A DNA stretch of 39,668 bases, from NCBI GenBank assembly GCA_023701385.1, contig JAMPXC010000029.1, forward strand, positions 1-39,668. The letters are read 5' to 3'. Source of the DNA: Pseudobdellovibrio sp. GTDB lineage: Bacteria; Bdellovibrionota; Bdellovibrionia; Bdellovibrionales; Bdellovibrionaceae. The notes under the pieces were generated by a model. It saw nothing but the letters and a program-made list of their open reading frames with translations, did not search any database and was not told the DNA's origin. Position numbers and translations under genes: made by a program. Of the stretch, positions 31,969-39,668 are shown in pieces; positions within the stretch are counted from its first letter, which is position 1, and every line of letters starts with the position of its first letter.

Positions 31969-33263
31969 TACTTCACCGCGAGGCCGTCTTTTAACGATTT
32001 ATTTTTGAAAACTAAAACCGGAAATAACGCAAACACCAGACCCACAACCACAGTGGCTACCATCATCGTGATATCAGTTGCTGAAAACCAAGGACCCGAA
32101 AAGTATAAACCGAATTTTTTCGCCACAAATTGTGTCAGCACCATTTCTAATAAAACTTTCAGCACAGCACTTGTGATCACTGATAGACCTAAAATTAAAA
32201 ACACTTCTAAGAAAACTAATTTGGCTAAGTGGGAAAATCCAGCACCTAATGATCTTAAAATCGCCATCTCACGACGACGCTCGTTTAAGCTAGTCATCAA
32301 GGCGATAATCATACCCACAAGGCCTACCACCATAACCAGTGCTGAAATTACTTTTAACACCAGCTCAATAGATGAAAGACTTTTCCAAAGATCGCTTAAC
32401 ACAGAACCAGGAATTACCGCTAACAACGCTTCATCTTTATTTTCCGTGATCTCACGCTGCATTGATAAAATCTTAGTTTTGCTTTTTAATTTAACAAAAA
32501 ACGATGTGATCGCTTCAGGATGATGTTCATGATCGTGAGCTTCGTGATCATGTTCTTTACCCTCGTGTTCATCATGGTGCTTTTCATGATCATGGCCTTT
32601 GTGATCATCATCAGCATGCTTAGCATCTTCATGCATATGATCCATCGCGCTCAAAGTCACATAAAGCGAACGATCGACCGCCGTACCAGTTGCATCTAAA
32701 ATTCCCACTACTGTTAACGGATTATCAGCGTGCTCTTCAAAAGATTCACCCGAAGTGCTTCCGTGAGCGACGATAATTTTATCACCCAATTTATATTTTA
32801 GTGCTTCCGCAACTTCAGCGCCTAACACCACTTCATTGGGTTCGGTAAAAAGTGCACCATTAATAATTTTTAAATGTTCGTTTGAACGAACTTGGTAATG
32901 TTCAAAGAACTCTGTCGTCGTTCCGACAACACGGTACCCCTTATGGCCATCACCTAAACTAATTGGAATTGTCCATTCAACGTCTGGGTGATGATGGATT
33001 TTATCATAACTGTCATAAGACACGTTATTCGTCACTTGCCCGATATTAAATACCGAGAACAGCACTAACTGTAACGAACCCGTTCTAGCACCCACTAAAA
33101 GATCAACACCAGACACAGTTTGCGTAAAGCTATCTTCAACCGAACGGCGAACGCGCTCGACAGAAAATAATAACAACAAACTTAACACCACAGAAAAAAC
33201 CGTGGCTGTTGTAGCAAATGAACGATGACGAATAGACTTAAAAGCTAAGCTTGCTAAATTCAT
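31968..33263 (-). CDS. MacB/FtsX-type ABC permease with a His-rich loop
   Basis: The 431-residue protein has the layout of a MacB/LolC permease: one N-terminal transmembrane helix (about 15-34), a large periplasmic domain (about 40-295) and three C-terminal helices beginning with the GLVGMIIALMTSLNERRREM coupling segment (about 315-334). The periplasmic domain contains a stretch at 209-248 with 15 histidines among 40 residues, plus Asp and Glu, which should bind zinc or a similar metal. Together with the ATPase and DUF3299 genes it resembles the zinc-regulated ZrgB/C/D set of Vibrio cholerae. An AAGGTG ribosome site precedes the ATG. LolCDE lipoprotein sorting or MacB efflux are less likely given the His loop and neighbours. 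Confidence 0.85.
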   Translation of the reverse strand: MNLASLAFKSIRHRSFATTATVFSVVLSLLLLFSVERVRRSVEDSFTQTVSGVDLLVGARTGSLQLVLFSVFNIGQVTNNVSYDSYDKIHHHPDVEWTIPISLGDGHKGYRVVGTTTEFFEHYQVRSNEHLKIINGALFTEPNEVVLGAEVAEALKYKLGDKIIVAHGSTSGESFEEHADNPLTVVGILDATGTAVDRSLYVTLSAMDHMHEDAKHADDDHKGHDHEKHHDEHEGKEHDHEAHDHEHHPEAITSFFVKLKSKTKILSMQREITENKDEALLAVIPGSVLSDLWKSLSSIELVLKVISALVMVVGLVGMIIALMTSLNERRREMAILRSLGAGFSHLAKLVFLEVFLILGLSVITSAVLKVLLEMVLTQFVAKKFGLYFSGPWFSATDITMMVATVVVGLVFALFPVLVFKNKSLKDGLAVK

Positions 33264-33265
33264 AA

Positions 33266-33928
33266 CTACACCTTCACCGCATTCACGTCAGCTAAGTTTA
33301 AATGGCGCTCGAATAAATTTTGAATCGAACGGTCATGGCTGACAAAAATTAAAGTGCTTCCTTGAGCTTTAACTAAAGAAAATAAAATCTTTAAGAAGTT
33401 TTCGCGATGATCGTAATCAAGCGCTGAGGTTGGCTCATCGGCTAAAATAATTTCTGGCTTTGCGACAAGCGCACGCGCTGCCGCCACACGCTGCTGCTGC
33501 CCCACTGATAACTGTGTTGCCAGCTTTTCAATATGTTCAGATAAACCAAGTTCAGTCACAACTTTGTCATACAAAGCTTGATCCATTTTTTTACCGCTAA
33601 AAGTAAACGGTAAAAGAATATTTTCTCTCAAAGTTAAATACGGAATTAAATTAAACTGCTGAAAGATATACCCAATATGCTCAGAACGAAATTGATCACG
33701 CTGTGATAAACTCATGTTCTGAGTTTTTTGGCCTAACATTTCAACATCACCTTGACCCGTGATCACACCCGCTAGAATTTCTAACAGTGTGGTCTTACCA
33801 CTTCCGCTGGGGCCAAATAGAAACACAGTTTCATTTTTATTAATCGTTAAATGCGGAATCTGTATAACAGGTTTTCCGTTTGCACCATACGAAAACGACA
33901 GATCTTTAATTTGGATAACTGCTGACAT
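33266..33928 (-). CDS. ABC transporter ATP-binding protein (LolD/MacB type)
   Basis: The 220-residue ATPase is complete: Walker A GPSGSGKTT (about 39-47), Q-loop FQQFNL, signature LSVGQQQRV (about 140-148), Walker B IILADEPTSALD (about 160-171) and the switch His in VSHD. It belongs to the LolD/MacB/FtsE group that powers permeases with large periplasmic domains, working as a mechanotransmitter rather than a classical pump. It is encoded 2 bp before the permease and 12 bp after the DUF3299 gene, so the three form one operon. The ribosome site is modest (AGG, 8 nt). Confidence 0.93.
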   Translation of the reverse strand: MSAVIQIKDLSFSYGANGKPVIQIPHLTINKNETVFLFGPSGSGKTTLLEILAGVITGQGDVEMLGQKTQNMSLSQRDQFRSEHIGYIFQQFNLIPYLTLRENILLPFTFSGKKMDQALYDKVVTELGLSEHIEKLATQLSVGQQQRVAAARALVAKPEIILADEPTSALDYDHRENFLKILFSLVKAQGSTLIFVSHDRSIQNLFERHLNLADVNAVKV

Positions 33929-33940
33929 GATATAACCTAT

Positions 33941-34384
33941 CTATTGGTAAGGTTCGACATAATCGCCAGTAAGCTCAAACGAAGCTTCACCATACTGCGA
34001 TTGTTTCAAAGTAATTTCAAAATCTCCATAAACCCAGATCGGCCCATCGGCGGCGGGTACACCTTTTTTCATTTTCACATACACCATTTGATTCGGTGGC
34101 GGCGCCGGTACGTGGATACACGCTTGCGGGCTTGGCACTAATAAAAACTCAGTCACCTTACGTTGATTATCTTCAAGCGGAACCATAAAGCCCGGGATTT
34201 TTACGCGCGTTTTATTTAACTTCTCAAGCTCTGGCGGAGCTTTCTTATTCACATAATCCATTTGATCAAGAGCACGCCAGTCCACTTCGGTAGCATTACC
34301 GCCGGTTGATTTACCCATAAAGTACAACGCACCACCGACAGCTAAAGAAAACGCAAAAATTCCTGCTAAAATCCATTTCATCAT
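33941..34384 (-). CDS. DUF3299 periplasmic protein of the ABC operon
   Basis: Started at the ATG-ATG at 34384/34381 the protein is 146-147 residues, with an N-terminal signal or anchor helix ([20 protein letters not shown]). The DUF3299 core has [11 protein letters not shown] (about 60-70), [20 protein letters not shown] (about 80-99) with its Cys-x-His, and a final [11 protein letters not shown]3299 proteins are usually next to a LolD/MacB-type ATPase and permease; the V. cholerae relative ZrgD belongs to a zinc-responsive system, and the Cys-x-His pair could bind metal. A longer frame back to 34486 would overlap hisS and lacks support. The gap to the divergent hisS is only about 31 bp, so promoters must overlap coding sequence. 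Confidence 0.82.
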   Translation of the reverse strand: MMKWILAGIFAFSLAVGGALYFMGKSTGGNATEVDWRALDQMDYVNKKAPPELEKLNKTRVKIPGFMVPLEDNQRKVTEFLLVPSPQACIHVPAPPPNQMVYVKMKKGVPAADGPIWVYGDFEITLKQSQYGEASFELTGDYVEPYQ

Positions 34385-34415
34385 AATGGCAATTAAGATA
34401 TGCTTGAACGCATCT

Positions 34416-35657
34416 ATGAGCAAATACCAAAGCGTGCGCGGCACGAGAGATTTATTACCTGCCCTAAAGAAGACTTTCAGAAGCATTGAAGCAAAAGCCT
34501 ACAATGCTGCTCAAAATTATGGCTTTAAAGAAATTGAAACACCTATTTTCGAGTTTTCTGACGTTTTTCACCGCTCTTTAGGCGAAACTTCAGACGCTGT
34601 TAGTAAAGAAACATACACTTTTGCTGACCGTGGTGGTGATTCAATCACTTTACGCCCCGAAGGCACTGCCGGAGTTGTACGCGCTTACGTTTCAGAAGGT
34701 TTAGCTCAACATAATCCAAACAAACTTTACTACTATGGCCCGATGTTTAGATACGAACGTCCACAAAAAGGCCGCTATCGCCAATTTTACCAATTCGGCG
34801 TTGAAGTTTTAGGTTTAGAAAATCCACAAGCTGACGTTGAAGTTTTAGATTTAGCGTGGAGAATTTTAAACGAAATTGGTCTTGGCGGAAAAGTTACTTT
34901 GGAGATTAACACGTTAGGCGATCAAGTGGATCGTAAAGCTTACCGTGATGCACTCGTTGCGTACTTAACTCCACTTAAAGATCAATTATCAGAAGATTCA
35001 CAAGTGCGCTTAGAAAAAAATCCGATGCGTATTTTAGATTCTAAAGACGAAGGCGATAAAAAATTAGTCGCAGGTGCGCCGAAGATGGATGCTTTTTTAA
35101 GTGAAACTTCAAAAGCTTTTTTCAAAGCTGTGACTGATGGTTTAGGCGAATTGAAAATTCCATTTCAAGTAAATCCAAAACTTGTGCGTGGTCTTGATTA
35201 CTACTGCCACACAGTTTTTGAATTCGTCACAACTGAGCTTGGCGCCCAAGGCACTGTGTTAGCTGGCGGAAGATATGACGGTTTAGTTGAAACTCTAGGT
35301 GGACAAAAAACCCCAGGCGTTGGCTGGGCTTCAGGTGTTGATCGTTTAGCTGATCTTTGTGAATTAAACCAAGCTTTACAAACTCCGACGAAGACTCCGA
35401 TTGCGATTATTTCTTTAGGTGATAAAGCTTTAGTTTCAGGATTAAAAATTGCGAGCGCTTTACGCGCACAGAATAAATACTGCGAAGTATTTATGACTGG
35501 TAATTTTAAAAAGAAATTAGAAAAAGCAAATAAACTGAATACTGAAAAAGCGGTTTTATTATTCGAACAAGAAAACGGCGAAATCGAATACAAGATCAAA
35601 GACTTCAAAACTGGTGAAGAAAAACCAGCTAGCTTTGAAGAGTGTATTAAAATCTAA
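34416..35657 (+). CDS. hisS: Histidyl-tRNA synthetase
   Basis: This 413-residue class II aminoacyl-tRNA synthetase charges tRNA-His with histidine. The start at [14 protein letters not shown] matches the family N-terminus; a frame 30 nt longer is unlikely. Motif 2 lies in [20 protein letters not shown] (about 106-125), the histidine-specific [13 protein letters not shown] near 260, GGRYDGLVE near 290 and motif 3 in [11 protein letters not shown] near 308. The C-terminal anticodon-binding domain (about 325-413) is present. There is no clear Shine-Dalgarno. A strong terminator follows the stop. Confidence 0.95.
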   Translation: MSKYQSVRGTRDLLPALKKTFRSIEAKAYNAAQNYGFKEIETPIFEFSDVFHRSLGETSDAVSKETYTFADRGGDSITLRPEGTAGVVRAYVSEGLAQHNPNKLYYYGPMFRYERPQKGRYRQFYQFGVEVLGLENPQADVEVLDLAWRILNEIGLGGKVTLEINTLGDQVDRKAYRDALVAYLTPLKDQLSEDSQVRLEKNPMRILDSKDEGDKKLVAGAPKMDAFLSETSKAFFKAVTDGLGELKIPFQVNPKLVRGLDYYCHTVFEFVTTELGAQGTVLAGGRYDGLVETLGGQKTPGVGWASGVDRLADLCELNQALQTPTKTPIAIISLGDKALVSGLKIASALRAQNKYCEVFMTGNFKKKLEKANKLNTEKAVLLFEQENGEIEYKIKDFKTGEEKPASFEECIKI

Positions 35658-35680
35658 AAATTTTATTGGTGTAAAAAATG

Positions 35681-35715
35681 AAAAAGCTGTTAGGTGGTAG
35701 CCTAGCAGCTTTTTT
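35681..35715 (+). terminator. Rho-independent terminator of hisS
   Basis: A 14-bp stem with one G-U pair (35681-35694 with 35701-35714, loop TGGTAG) ends in a run of T. It starts 24 bp after the hisS stop. A frame starting inside this hairpin is therefore not a real gene start. Confidence 0.88.
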
Positions 35716-35773
35716 GTTTTGTTTGACATCCAGCTTTCGGATTTCACAGATCCGGAAAGGAGGTCGCCACCAT

Positions 35774-35884
35774 ATGAATAAGTCTTCGTACCTAAAATAT
35801 CGGCGTCTACTTAGTATTTCTAAAGAAGTCCTAAGACTGGTTATGATGATTCTAGTAATTATCGTAGCCATTCGAAGTATTTAG
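35774..35884 (+). CDS. 36-residue basic single-pass membrane peptide
   Basis: The ATG at 35774 is preceded at 9 nt by AGGAGGT (35758-35764), the best ribosome site in the window. The peptide starts with a basic half (MNKSSYLKYRRLLSISKEVL) and ends in a hydrophobic helix (LVMMILVIIVAI) and two or three residues. It is isolated between two hairpins, the hisS terminator and a 9-bp stem at 35914-35936. A TTGACA box at 35723-35728 could start its promoter, but no good -10 is present. It resembles small membrane regulators or type I toxin-like peptides; the function is unknown. Confidence 0.5.
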   Translation: MNKSSYLKYRRLLSISKEVLRLVMMILVIIVAIRSI

Positions 35885-35913
35885 CGATCTAGCTTGTTGC
35901 ACGTTCGTTCCTA

Positions 35914-35936
35914 GATCTTGATTTACAATCAAGATC
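35914..35936. terminator. Perfect 9-bp hairpin between convergent genes
   Basis: GATCTTGAT-TTACA-ATCAAGATC forms a perfect stem. A CCTTTTT stretch follows 5 nt later on the plus strand. It lies between the small membrane-peptide gene and the convergent substrate-binding-protein gene and could stop transcripts from either side, more likely the plus strand. Confidence 0.55.
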
Positions 35937-35946
35937 ATCGTCCTTT

Positions 35947-37536
35947 TTATAACTTCCAGTTTTCAGGCTTAGCCATTCCTGTGCCCGTGGCACTCTGTTC
36001 AACGCCTGATAAAGCTTTTGGTAAAACTAAAGCTTCTCGACGGTGGTAAATCGGAATCACTGCTTTTTGTGACATTAAAATTTCGTCGATTTTCTTAAGC
36101 ATCGCCGCGCGTTTAGATTGCGACCATTCTTTGTCGTATTTTTCTAACAACTGATCCATCTCTTTAGATTTAAAACGTAAAACATTTCCGCCCGCCCAAG
36201 CGTTTTTATCCGAAGGAATATCATCTGAATGATATAACCCTTTAAGCGAAGTGTCTGGATAAGTTGTATTACCGAATAAAGCGATCTGGAAATTTCCTTT
36301 AGGCACTGAATCACCTAATAAAATACGTGGTGGCTCGTTTTTAATTTTACACAACACACCTACACGCTTGAAGTAATCACAAATTGAAACTTGTAAGGTT
36401 TCATAAAGTTTAATGCCAGCAGACGTTTTAAATTCAATTTCTAAAGGCTTACCGTCTTTTTTTCTAACGCCAGAAGCGTCTTTCACCCAACCATTTTTTT
36501 CTAAAAGCTCTTCAGCTTTTTTCGGATTGTAACTTGCAGGCTTTGCGCTGAAAGCCAAATCATTTTCAGAAATAATTGTTTCGGCTGGATTTAATTTTCC
36601 GCCTAAGAAAGCTTTTGTTAATTCTTTTTTATTAATCGCTAAAGCTAAAGCTTCACGAAGGTATAAGTTTTTCAACAGTGCATCTTCATTATTAATAAAT
36701 AACCCTTGAAAGATCGGGCCATTATTAAAATGCACCGTAAAATCTTTCAATGAAGCATCAGCTGCAAAATCCAAAGCTAAATCCGGCGGGAACCCTACGG
36801 CAGAAATACCGCTGATCTCTTTACTCATTAAATAACTTTTCAACGTGCTTGTTGAAGCCACGTGTTTAAGAATAATTCTTTTAATCGCCGGCTTTTTACC
36901 AAAGAAGTAAGGGTTTTCTTCAAAAATAATATGACTTCCGATTTTGTATTCAACCACTTGATATGGGCCAGAATAAAGACCTTTAAGCGTCGGATTTTTC
37001 ACATAATTAGAACTTTGTTCGTACGTTCCTACTTTCGTGTTTGTCGTATCAAAAATTTTCTTTTCTAAATGACTTGGCAACACTGGTGGAAGATCACGAT
37101 CAAAAGTCCACTCGTCTGTGGCATAAGTCACCGTACATTTTTTTGGAGTTTTTGCATCCCACTCAATTTTTGTGATTTTAGAATAAATATTTTTTTCAGT
37201 CTTACTTACGAAATCCGAAGACCCTATTTGCCAACTAAGTTGCCAGTCAGCGCAAGTGATCGGTGTGCCATCAGACCATTTCGCCTGGTCATTGAAAGTC
37301 CACACCGCTTGTTTGTTTTTTAGCTTTGGAATGTTCACAGCCAAGTTAGGTAAAATCTTACCACTGGCATCGCGGTAAACCACATCACGAAACATGAACT
37401 GTAAAATCGACTCTGTCGCCGCCGTTTGATAACTGACCGGATGAATATTATCCCACTCTTGAACAATACCAATTTGTAGAGCGGGATTTGCCGCAAACGC
37501 ACTTACCGAAAAAAACAACAGTGAGAACAATTTCAT
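35947..37536 (-). CDS. Peptide/nickel-type ABC substrate-binding protein (SBP_bac_5)
   Basis: The ATG at 37536 has a GAGGGA ribosome site and gives 529 residues; an upstream TTG lacks one. A signal peptide (MKLFSLLFFSVSAFA, cleavage after about 15) precedes a complete family-5 binding domain, with VVYRDASGKILPNLAVNIP near 50-68 and AKWSDGTPITCADWQLSWQI near 83-102. The LYLREALALAINKKELTKAF segment lies near 290-309 and an IPIYHRREALVLPKALSGVE-like end near 495-515. Such proteins capture peptides, or sometimes nickel or sugars, in the periplasm for an OppBCDF/DppBCDF importer. No permease or ATPase is beside it. The absence of a lipobox marks it as soluble. Confidence 0.9.
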   Translation of the reverse strand: MKLFSLLFFSVSAFAANPALQIGIVQEWDNIHPVSYQTAATESILQFMFRDVVYRDASGKILPNLAVNIPKLKNKQAVWTFNDQAKWSDGTPITCADWQLSWQIGSSDFVSKTEKNIYSKITKIEWDAKTPKKCTVTYATDEWTFDRDLPPVLPSHLEKKIFDTTNTKVGTYEQSSNYVKNPTLKGLYSGPYQVVEYKIGSHIIFEENPYFFGKKPAIKRIILKHVASTSTLKSYLMSKEISGISAVGFPPDLALDFAADASLKDFTVHFNNGPIFQGLFINNEDALLKNLYLREALALAINKKELTKAFLGGKLNPAETIISENDLAFSAKPASYNPKKAEELLEKNGWVKDASGVRKKDGKPLEIEFKTSAGIKLYETLQVSICDYFKRVGVLCKIKNEPPRILLGDSVPKGNFQIALFGNTTYPDTSLKGLYHSDDIPSDKNAWAGGNVLRFKSKEMDQLLEKYDKEWSQSKRAAMLKKIDEILMSQKAVIPIYHRREALVLPKALSGVEQSATGTGMAKPENWKL

Positions 37537-37566
37537 AATTTCCCTCAAATCGAATTTAAACGTAGC

Positions 37567-37587
37567 AAAAAAGGCCTGGCACCTTTT
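37567..37587 (-). terminator. Rho-independent terminator of lgt
   Basis: On the minus strand AAAAGG-TGCCAGG-CCTTTT overlaps the lgt stop codon and runs into six T. It separates lgt from the substrate-binding-protein gene, which must then have its own promoter in the roughly 30 bp that remain, or rely on read-through. Confidence 0.65.
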
Positions 37588-38647
37588 ATTTTCTTGATCC
37601 TAACTTAACGTTTTCTCCGCGCATCCATCCGTGCACAGTTTGCGTTTGTGTTCTATTCCAGTAGAAAAGCATAAACACACCAAAAATAAACATGGCCACA
37701 CTTAGCCATTGGCCGCGTGTTAAACCTAAAGCTTGGTAACCGATTTGAATATCTGGTTCACGGAACATTTCATTCACAATACGAACGATCGCATAACAAA
37801 TGATAAAGCTTCCGGCGATCACACCAGGACGACGTGATTTACGCGCTAAGAAAAATAAAACTAAGAATGTGAATAAACCTTCACTTAACCCTGCAAATAA
37901 TTGCGAAGGGTAACGGTAATCAAGTAATGGCCCGATTAAATCACGAAGACCATGATCGCCGTTTTGAATTTTATTAATGATTGAATAAAGCGTGTTGTAT
38001 AACTCATCTTTCGCCGTCGAAGAGCCTTGCGAATCTCTCACGATCTCTAACCAACGTGTTGGATTAATTCCTAACTTCTCAACTACCGGAGATAATGTCG
38101 GTAAACGATCATACTCGTACTGTGGCCAGTTTAAAATATCAGAAGGAAAACGCACGCCTAACGGAAATTCTTTTGGCGCAACTCTTCCCACTAATTCACC
38201 GTTGATAAAGTTCGCGATACGTCCGAAAAAAACACCGATCGGTCCAACGATAGAAACGATATCTAAAAGATACACCGGATTTAAATGATGTTTTCTTGCG
38301 TATAAAAAACACGCCACTACGATACCGATAATACCACCATGCGAAGCCATACCACCTTCGTTCACAGCTAACACGCCCCAGAACGGAAGCGATGATCTAA
38401 AGCTCCAAAGTAAAGATTGGTCGTAGAAAAGACAGTACCCTAAACGTCCCCCGATTAATGTTCCGAAAGCCGCGTATGTCACGAAGTCAGAAACCATTTC
38501 TCCTTGAAGGTCAGAGTTTTGTCTTTCAACAAGCCATCTGATAACCAAATAAGCACATAAAAAACCGAGTAAGTAGGCAAAGCCGTACCAACGTGGTCCG
38601 AAGGTGTCAGTGATGCGAAATATAAATGGATTTAAATCATGAACCAT
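37586..38647 (-). CDS. lgt: Prolipoprotein diacylglyceryl transferase Lgt
   Basis: Lgt transfers diacylglycerol from phosphatidylglycerol to the lipobox Cys of prolipoproteins in the inner membrane, the first step of lipoprotein maturation. The 353-residue protein has about seven transmembrane helices, the ASHGGIIG segment with His103 (about 101-108) and the Lgt signature GRIANFINGELVGR at 142-155. It ends with RYPSQLFAGLSEG and a helix with FREPD. It is longer than the E. coli enzyme (291). About 40 extra residues lie between FPSD (about 170) and RYPSQLF (about 245), in the periplasmic head region. A GAGG ribosome site precedes the ATG. The divergent menB lies 86 bp away. Confidence 0.95.
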   Translation of the reverse strand: MVHDLNPFIFRITDTFGPRWYGFAYLLGFLCAYLVIRWLVERQNSDLQGEMVSDFVTYAAFGTLIGGRLGYCLFYDQSLLWSFRSSLPFWGVLAVNEGGMASHGGIIGIVVACFLYARKHHLNPVYLLDIVSIVGPIGVFFGRIANFINGELVGRVAPKEFPLGVRFPSDILNWPQYEYDRLPTLSPVVEKLGINPTRWLEIVRDSQGSSTAKDELYNTLYSIINKIQNGDHGLRDLIGPLLDYRYPSQLFAGLSEGLFTFLVLFFLARKSRRPGVIAGSFIICYAIVRIVNEMFREPDIQIGYQALGLTRGQWLSVAMFIFGVFMLFYWNRTQTQTVHGWMRGENVKLGSRK

Positions 38648-38733
38648 AGTTTTAACCTCGAATAAGGCTATCTTCCATTAGACTCAATGGTTGGTCAATG
38701 CTATCGTCGCTCGCAGTTGAACGAGAGGTAACT

Positions 38734-39660
38734 ATGTCTACAAAAAAAGTTTCTGATATTTTTGATCCAACTCAATGGGATGAAGTTCAAGGTTTTGACT
38801 TCACCGACATTACTTACCACAGAGCTAAAAATCACGGCACTGTTCGTATCGCCTTTAATAGACCTGAAGTGCGCAATGCTTTCCGCCCCCGCACAGTAGA
38901 TGAGCTTTACACAGCCCTTGAGCACGCACGTATTTCAGCTGACGTCGGAGTTGTCTTAATCACAGGCAATGGCCCGTCTCCAAAAGATGCCGGTTGGGCT
39001 TTCTGCTCTGGCGGCGACCAACGTATCCGCGGAAAAGATGGTTACAAATACGAAGGCGCAGACAATAACGGCACAGGCGAAATGAATAAAGTCGACCTCG
39101 CAAAACTGGGCCGTTTACATATTTTAGAAGTTCAACGCATGATTCGCTTTATGCCAAAGGTTGTCATTGCTGTGGTTCCTGGTTGGGCCGTAGGTGGTGG
39201 TCACTCGTTACATGTTGTGTGTGATATGACGATCGCTTCAAAAGAACATGCCATCTTTAAACAAACTGATGCTGATGTCGCAAGTTTCGATTCAGGTTAT
39301 GGTTCAGCTTATCTAGCTCGCCAAGTGGGTCAGAAAAAAGCCCGCGAAATTTTCTTTATCGGTCGCAACTACAATGCCGAAGCCGCTTTCAATATGGGAA
39401 TGGTGAACGAAGTTGTACCGCACGCTGATTTAGAAAAAGTAGCGTTAGAGTGGGCCCAAGAAATCAATACGAAATCACCAACCGCGATTCGCATGCTTAA
39501 ATACGGCTTTAACTTGATTGATGATGGTCTTGTCGGTCAGCAATTATTTGCTGGCGAGGCTACACGTCTTGCTTACGGCACTGATGAAGCACGCGAAGGC
39601 AGAGACGCTTTCTTACAAAAACGCGACCGCGATTTTGATAAGTTTCCTTGGCACTACTAG
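38734..39660 (+). CDS. menB: 1,4-dihydroxy-2-naphthoyl-CoA synthase MenB
   Basis: MenB, a crotonase-fold enzyme, closes the second ring of the naphthoquinone nucleus, turning o-succinylbenzoyl-CoA into 1,4-dihydroxy-2-naphthoyl-CoA in menaquinone synthesis. The 308-residue protein (ATG at 38734 with a GAGAGG ribosome site) shows FNRPEVRNAFRPRTVDEL near 40-57, AFCSGGDQRIRGKDGY near 90-105 and PGWAVGGGHSLHVVCDMTIA near 149-168. The MenB-specific QTDADVASFDSGYGSAYLAR follows near 180-199 and FPWHY ends the protein. The gene ends 8 bp before the window edge. No other men gene is in view. Confidence 0.95.
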   Translation: MSTKKVSDIFDPTQWDEVQGFDFTDITYHRAKNHGTVRIAFNRPEVRNAFRPRTVDELYTALEHARISADVGVVLITGNGPSPKDAGWAFCSGGDQRIRGKDGYKYEGADNNGTGEMNKVDLAKLGRLHILEVQRMIRFMPKVVIAVVPGWAVGGGHSLHVVCDMTIASKEHAIFKQTDADVASFDSGYGSAYLARQVGQKKAREIFFIGRNYNAEAAFNMGMVNEVVPHADLEKVALEWAQEINTKSPTAIRMLKYGFNLIDDGLVGQQLFAGEATRLAYGTDEAREGRDAFLQKRDRDFDKFPWHY

Positions 39661-39668
39661 GTAGGCCG

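Noticed and set aside
31960-32523. 187-codon open frame antisense to the ABC permease
   Set aside because: The permease on the other strand has full family motifs; the antisense frame has no motif, and its start overlaps the greB/permease junction.
34360-34420. Possible Zur-type zinc box upstream of the DUF3299/ABC operon
   Set aside because: No stretch resembles the GTTATA-TATAAC type palindrome closely enough to claim it.
34385-34486. N-terminal extension of the DUF3299 protein
   Set aside because: It would overlap the divergent hisS coding start and place a non-signal sequence before a clear anchor helix at the ATG-ATG.
35678-35773. Upstream extension of the 36-residue peptide that would give a 68-residue protein with an apparent signal peptide
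   Set aside because: The extension starts inside the hisS terminator hairpin and has no ribosome site; the internal ATG at 35774 has AGGAGGT.
1-39668. CRISPR arrays, tRNA or rRNA genes and insertion sequences
   Set aside because: No regularly spaced direct repeats with unique spacers, no cloverleaf candidates and no transposase or terminal inverted repeats were noticed; the only long repeats lie inside the fibre and propeller genes.

Overview
The window looks like chromosome from a Bdellovibrio-type predatory bacterium of low-to-moderate GC (Bdellovibrionota, possibly an epibiotic Bdellovibrio/Pseudobdellovibrio exovorus relative). This is inference from gene content: a TIGR02147/DUF4423-type regulator, three paralogous surface fibres of the kind recently described as predatory 'mosaic adhesive trimers', and several secreted proteins with no recognisable family. 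No tRNA, rRNA, CRISPR array, insertion sequence or integrase was seen.

Layout. (1) 1-1249 (+): end of an unknown gene, a PlsC-like acyltransferase and a half-size TauE/SafE membrane protein. (2) 1253-2623 (-): an unknown secreted coiled-coil protein. (3) 2826-10148 (-): a tight nine-gene operon (FAD amine-oxidase-like protein, DUF1365, two cyclopropane-fatty-acid-synthase-like methyltransferases, DUF1475-like, DUF2062, DUF1295, a secreted unknown and a lipoprotein esterase), probably remodelling membrane lipids, with a divergent TetR regulator at 10237-10857. (4) 10864-27580 (-): the most distinctive part, about 17 kb holding three giant secreted fibre genes (1644, 1843 and 1054 aa). They share one N-terminal domain and many NVGIG-type repeats; two end in a self-cleaving S74 chaperone. 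A Tat-exported protein with about 21 propeller-blade repeats follows. (5) 28020-29635 (+): the TIGR02147 regulator translationally coupled to a secreted protein, divergent from the fibres. (6) 29787-34384 (-): a probable zinc/metal block (DUF3299 protein, ABC ATPase, MacB-type permease with a His-rich loop, GreB, a membrane-anchored unknown and a His-rich CDF exporter). (7) 34416-39660: hisS, a 36-residue membrane-peptide gene, a peptide-type binding protein, lgt and menB.

The strongest new signal is regulatory. All three fibre genes start with GTG exactly 7 nt after a CCGATAA box, the -10 element of flagellar sigma factor FliA (sigma-28). Two of them have TAAC at the canonical 15-nt spacing. 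The transcription start should then coincide with the GTG, giving leaderless mRNAs under motility/attack-phase control. The TIGR02147 and TetR genes also have sigma-70-like promoters that place their start codons within a few nt of the predicted +1, and neither has a Shine-Dalgarno.

Working model (inference): the fibres are made in attack phase under FliA, are exported by Sec, trimerise with the help of the S74 domain and display variable tips for prey recognition. The propeller protein, encoded directly downstream of the fibre that lacks S74, may be a separately exported partner. The lipid operon and the metal block look like independent envelope-maintenance functions.
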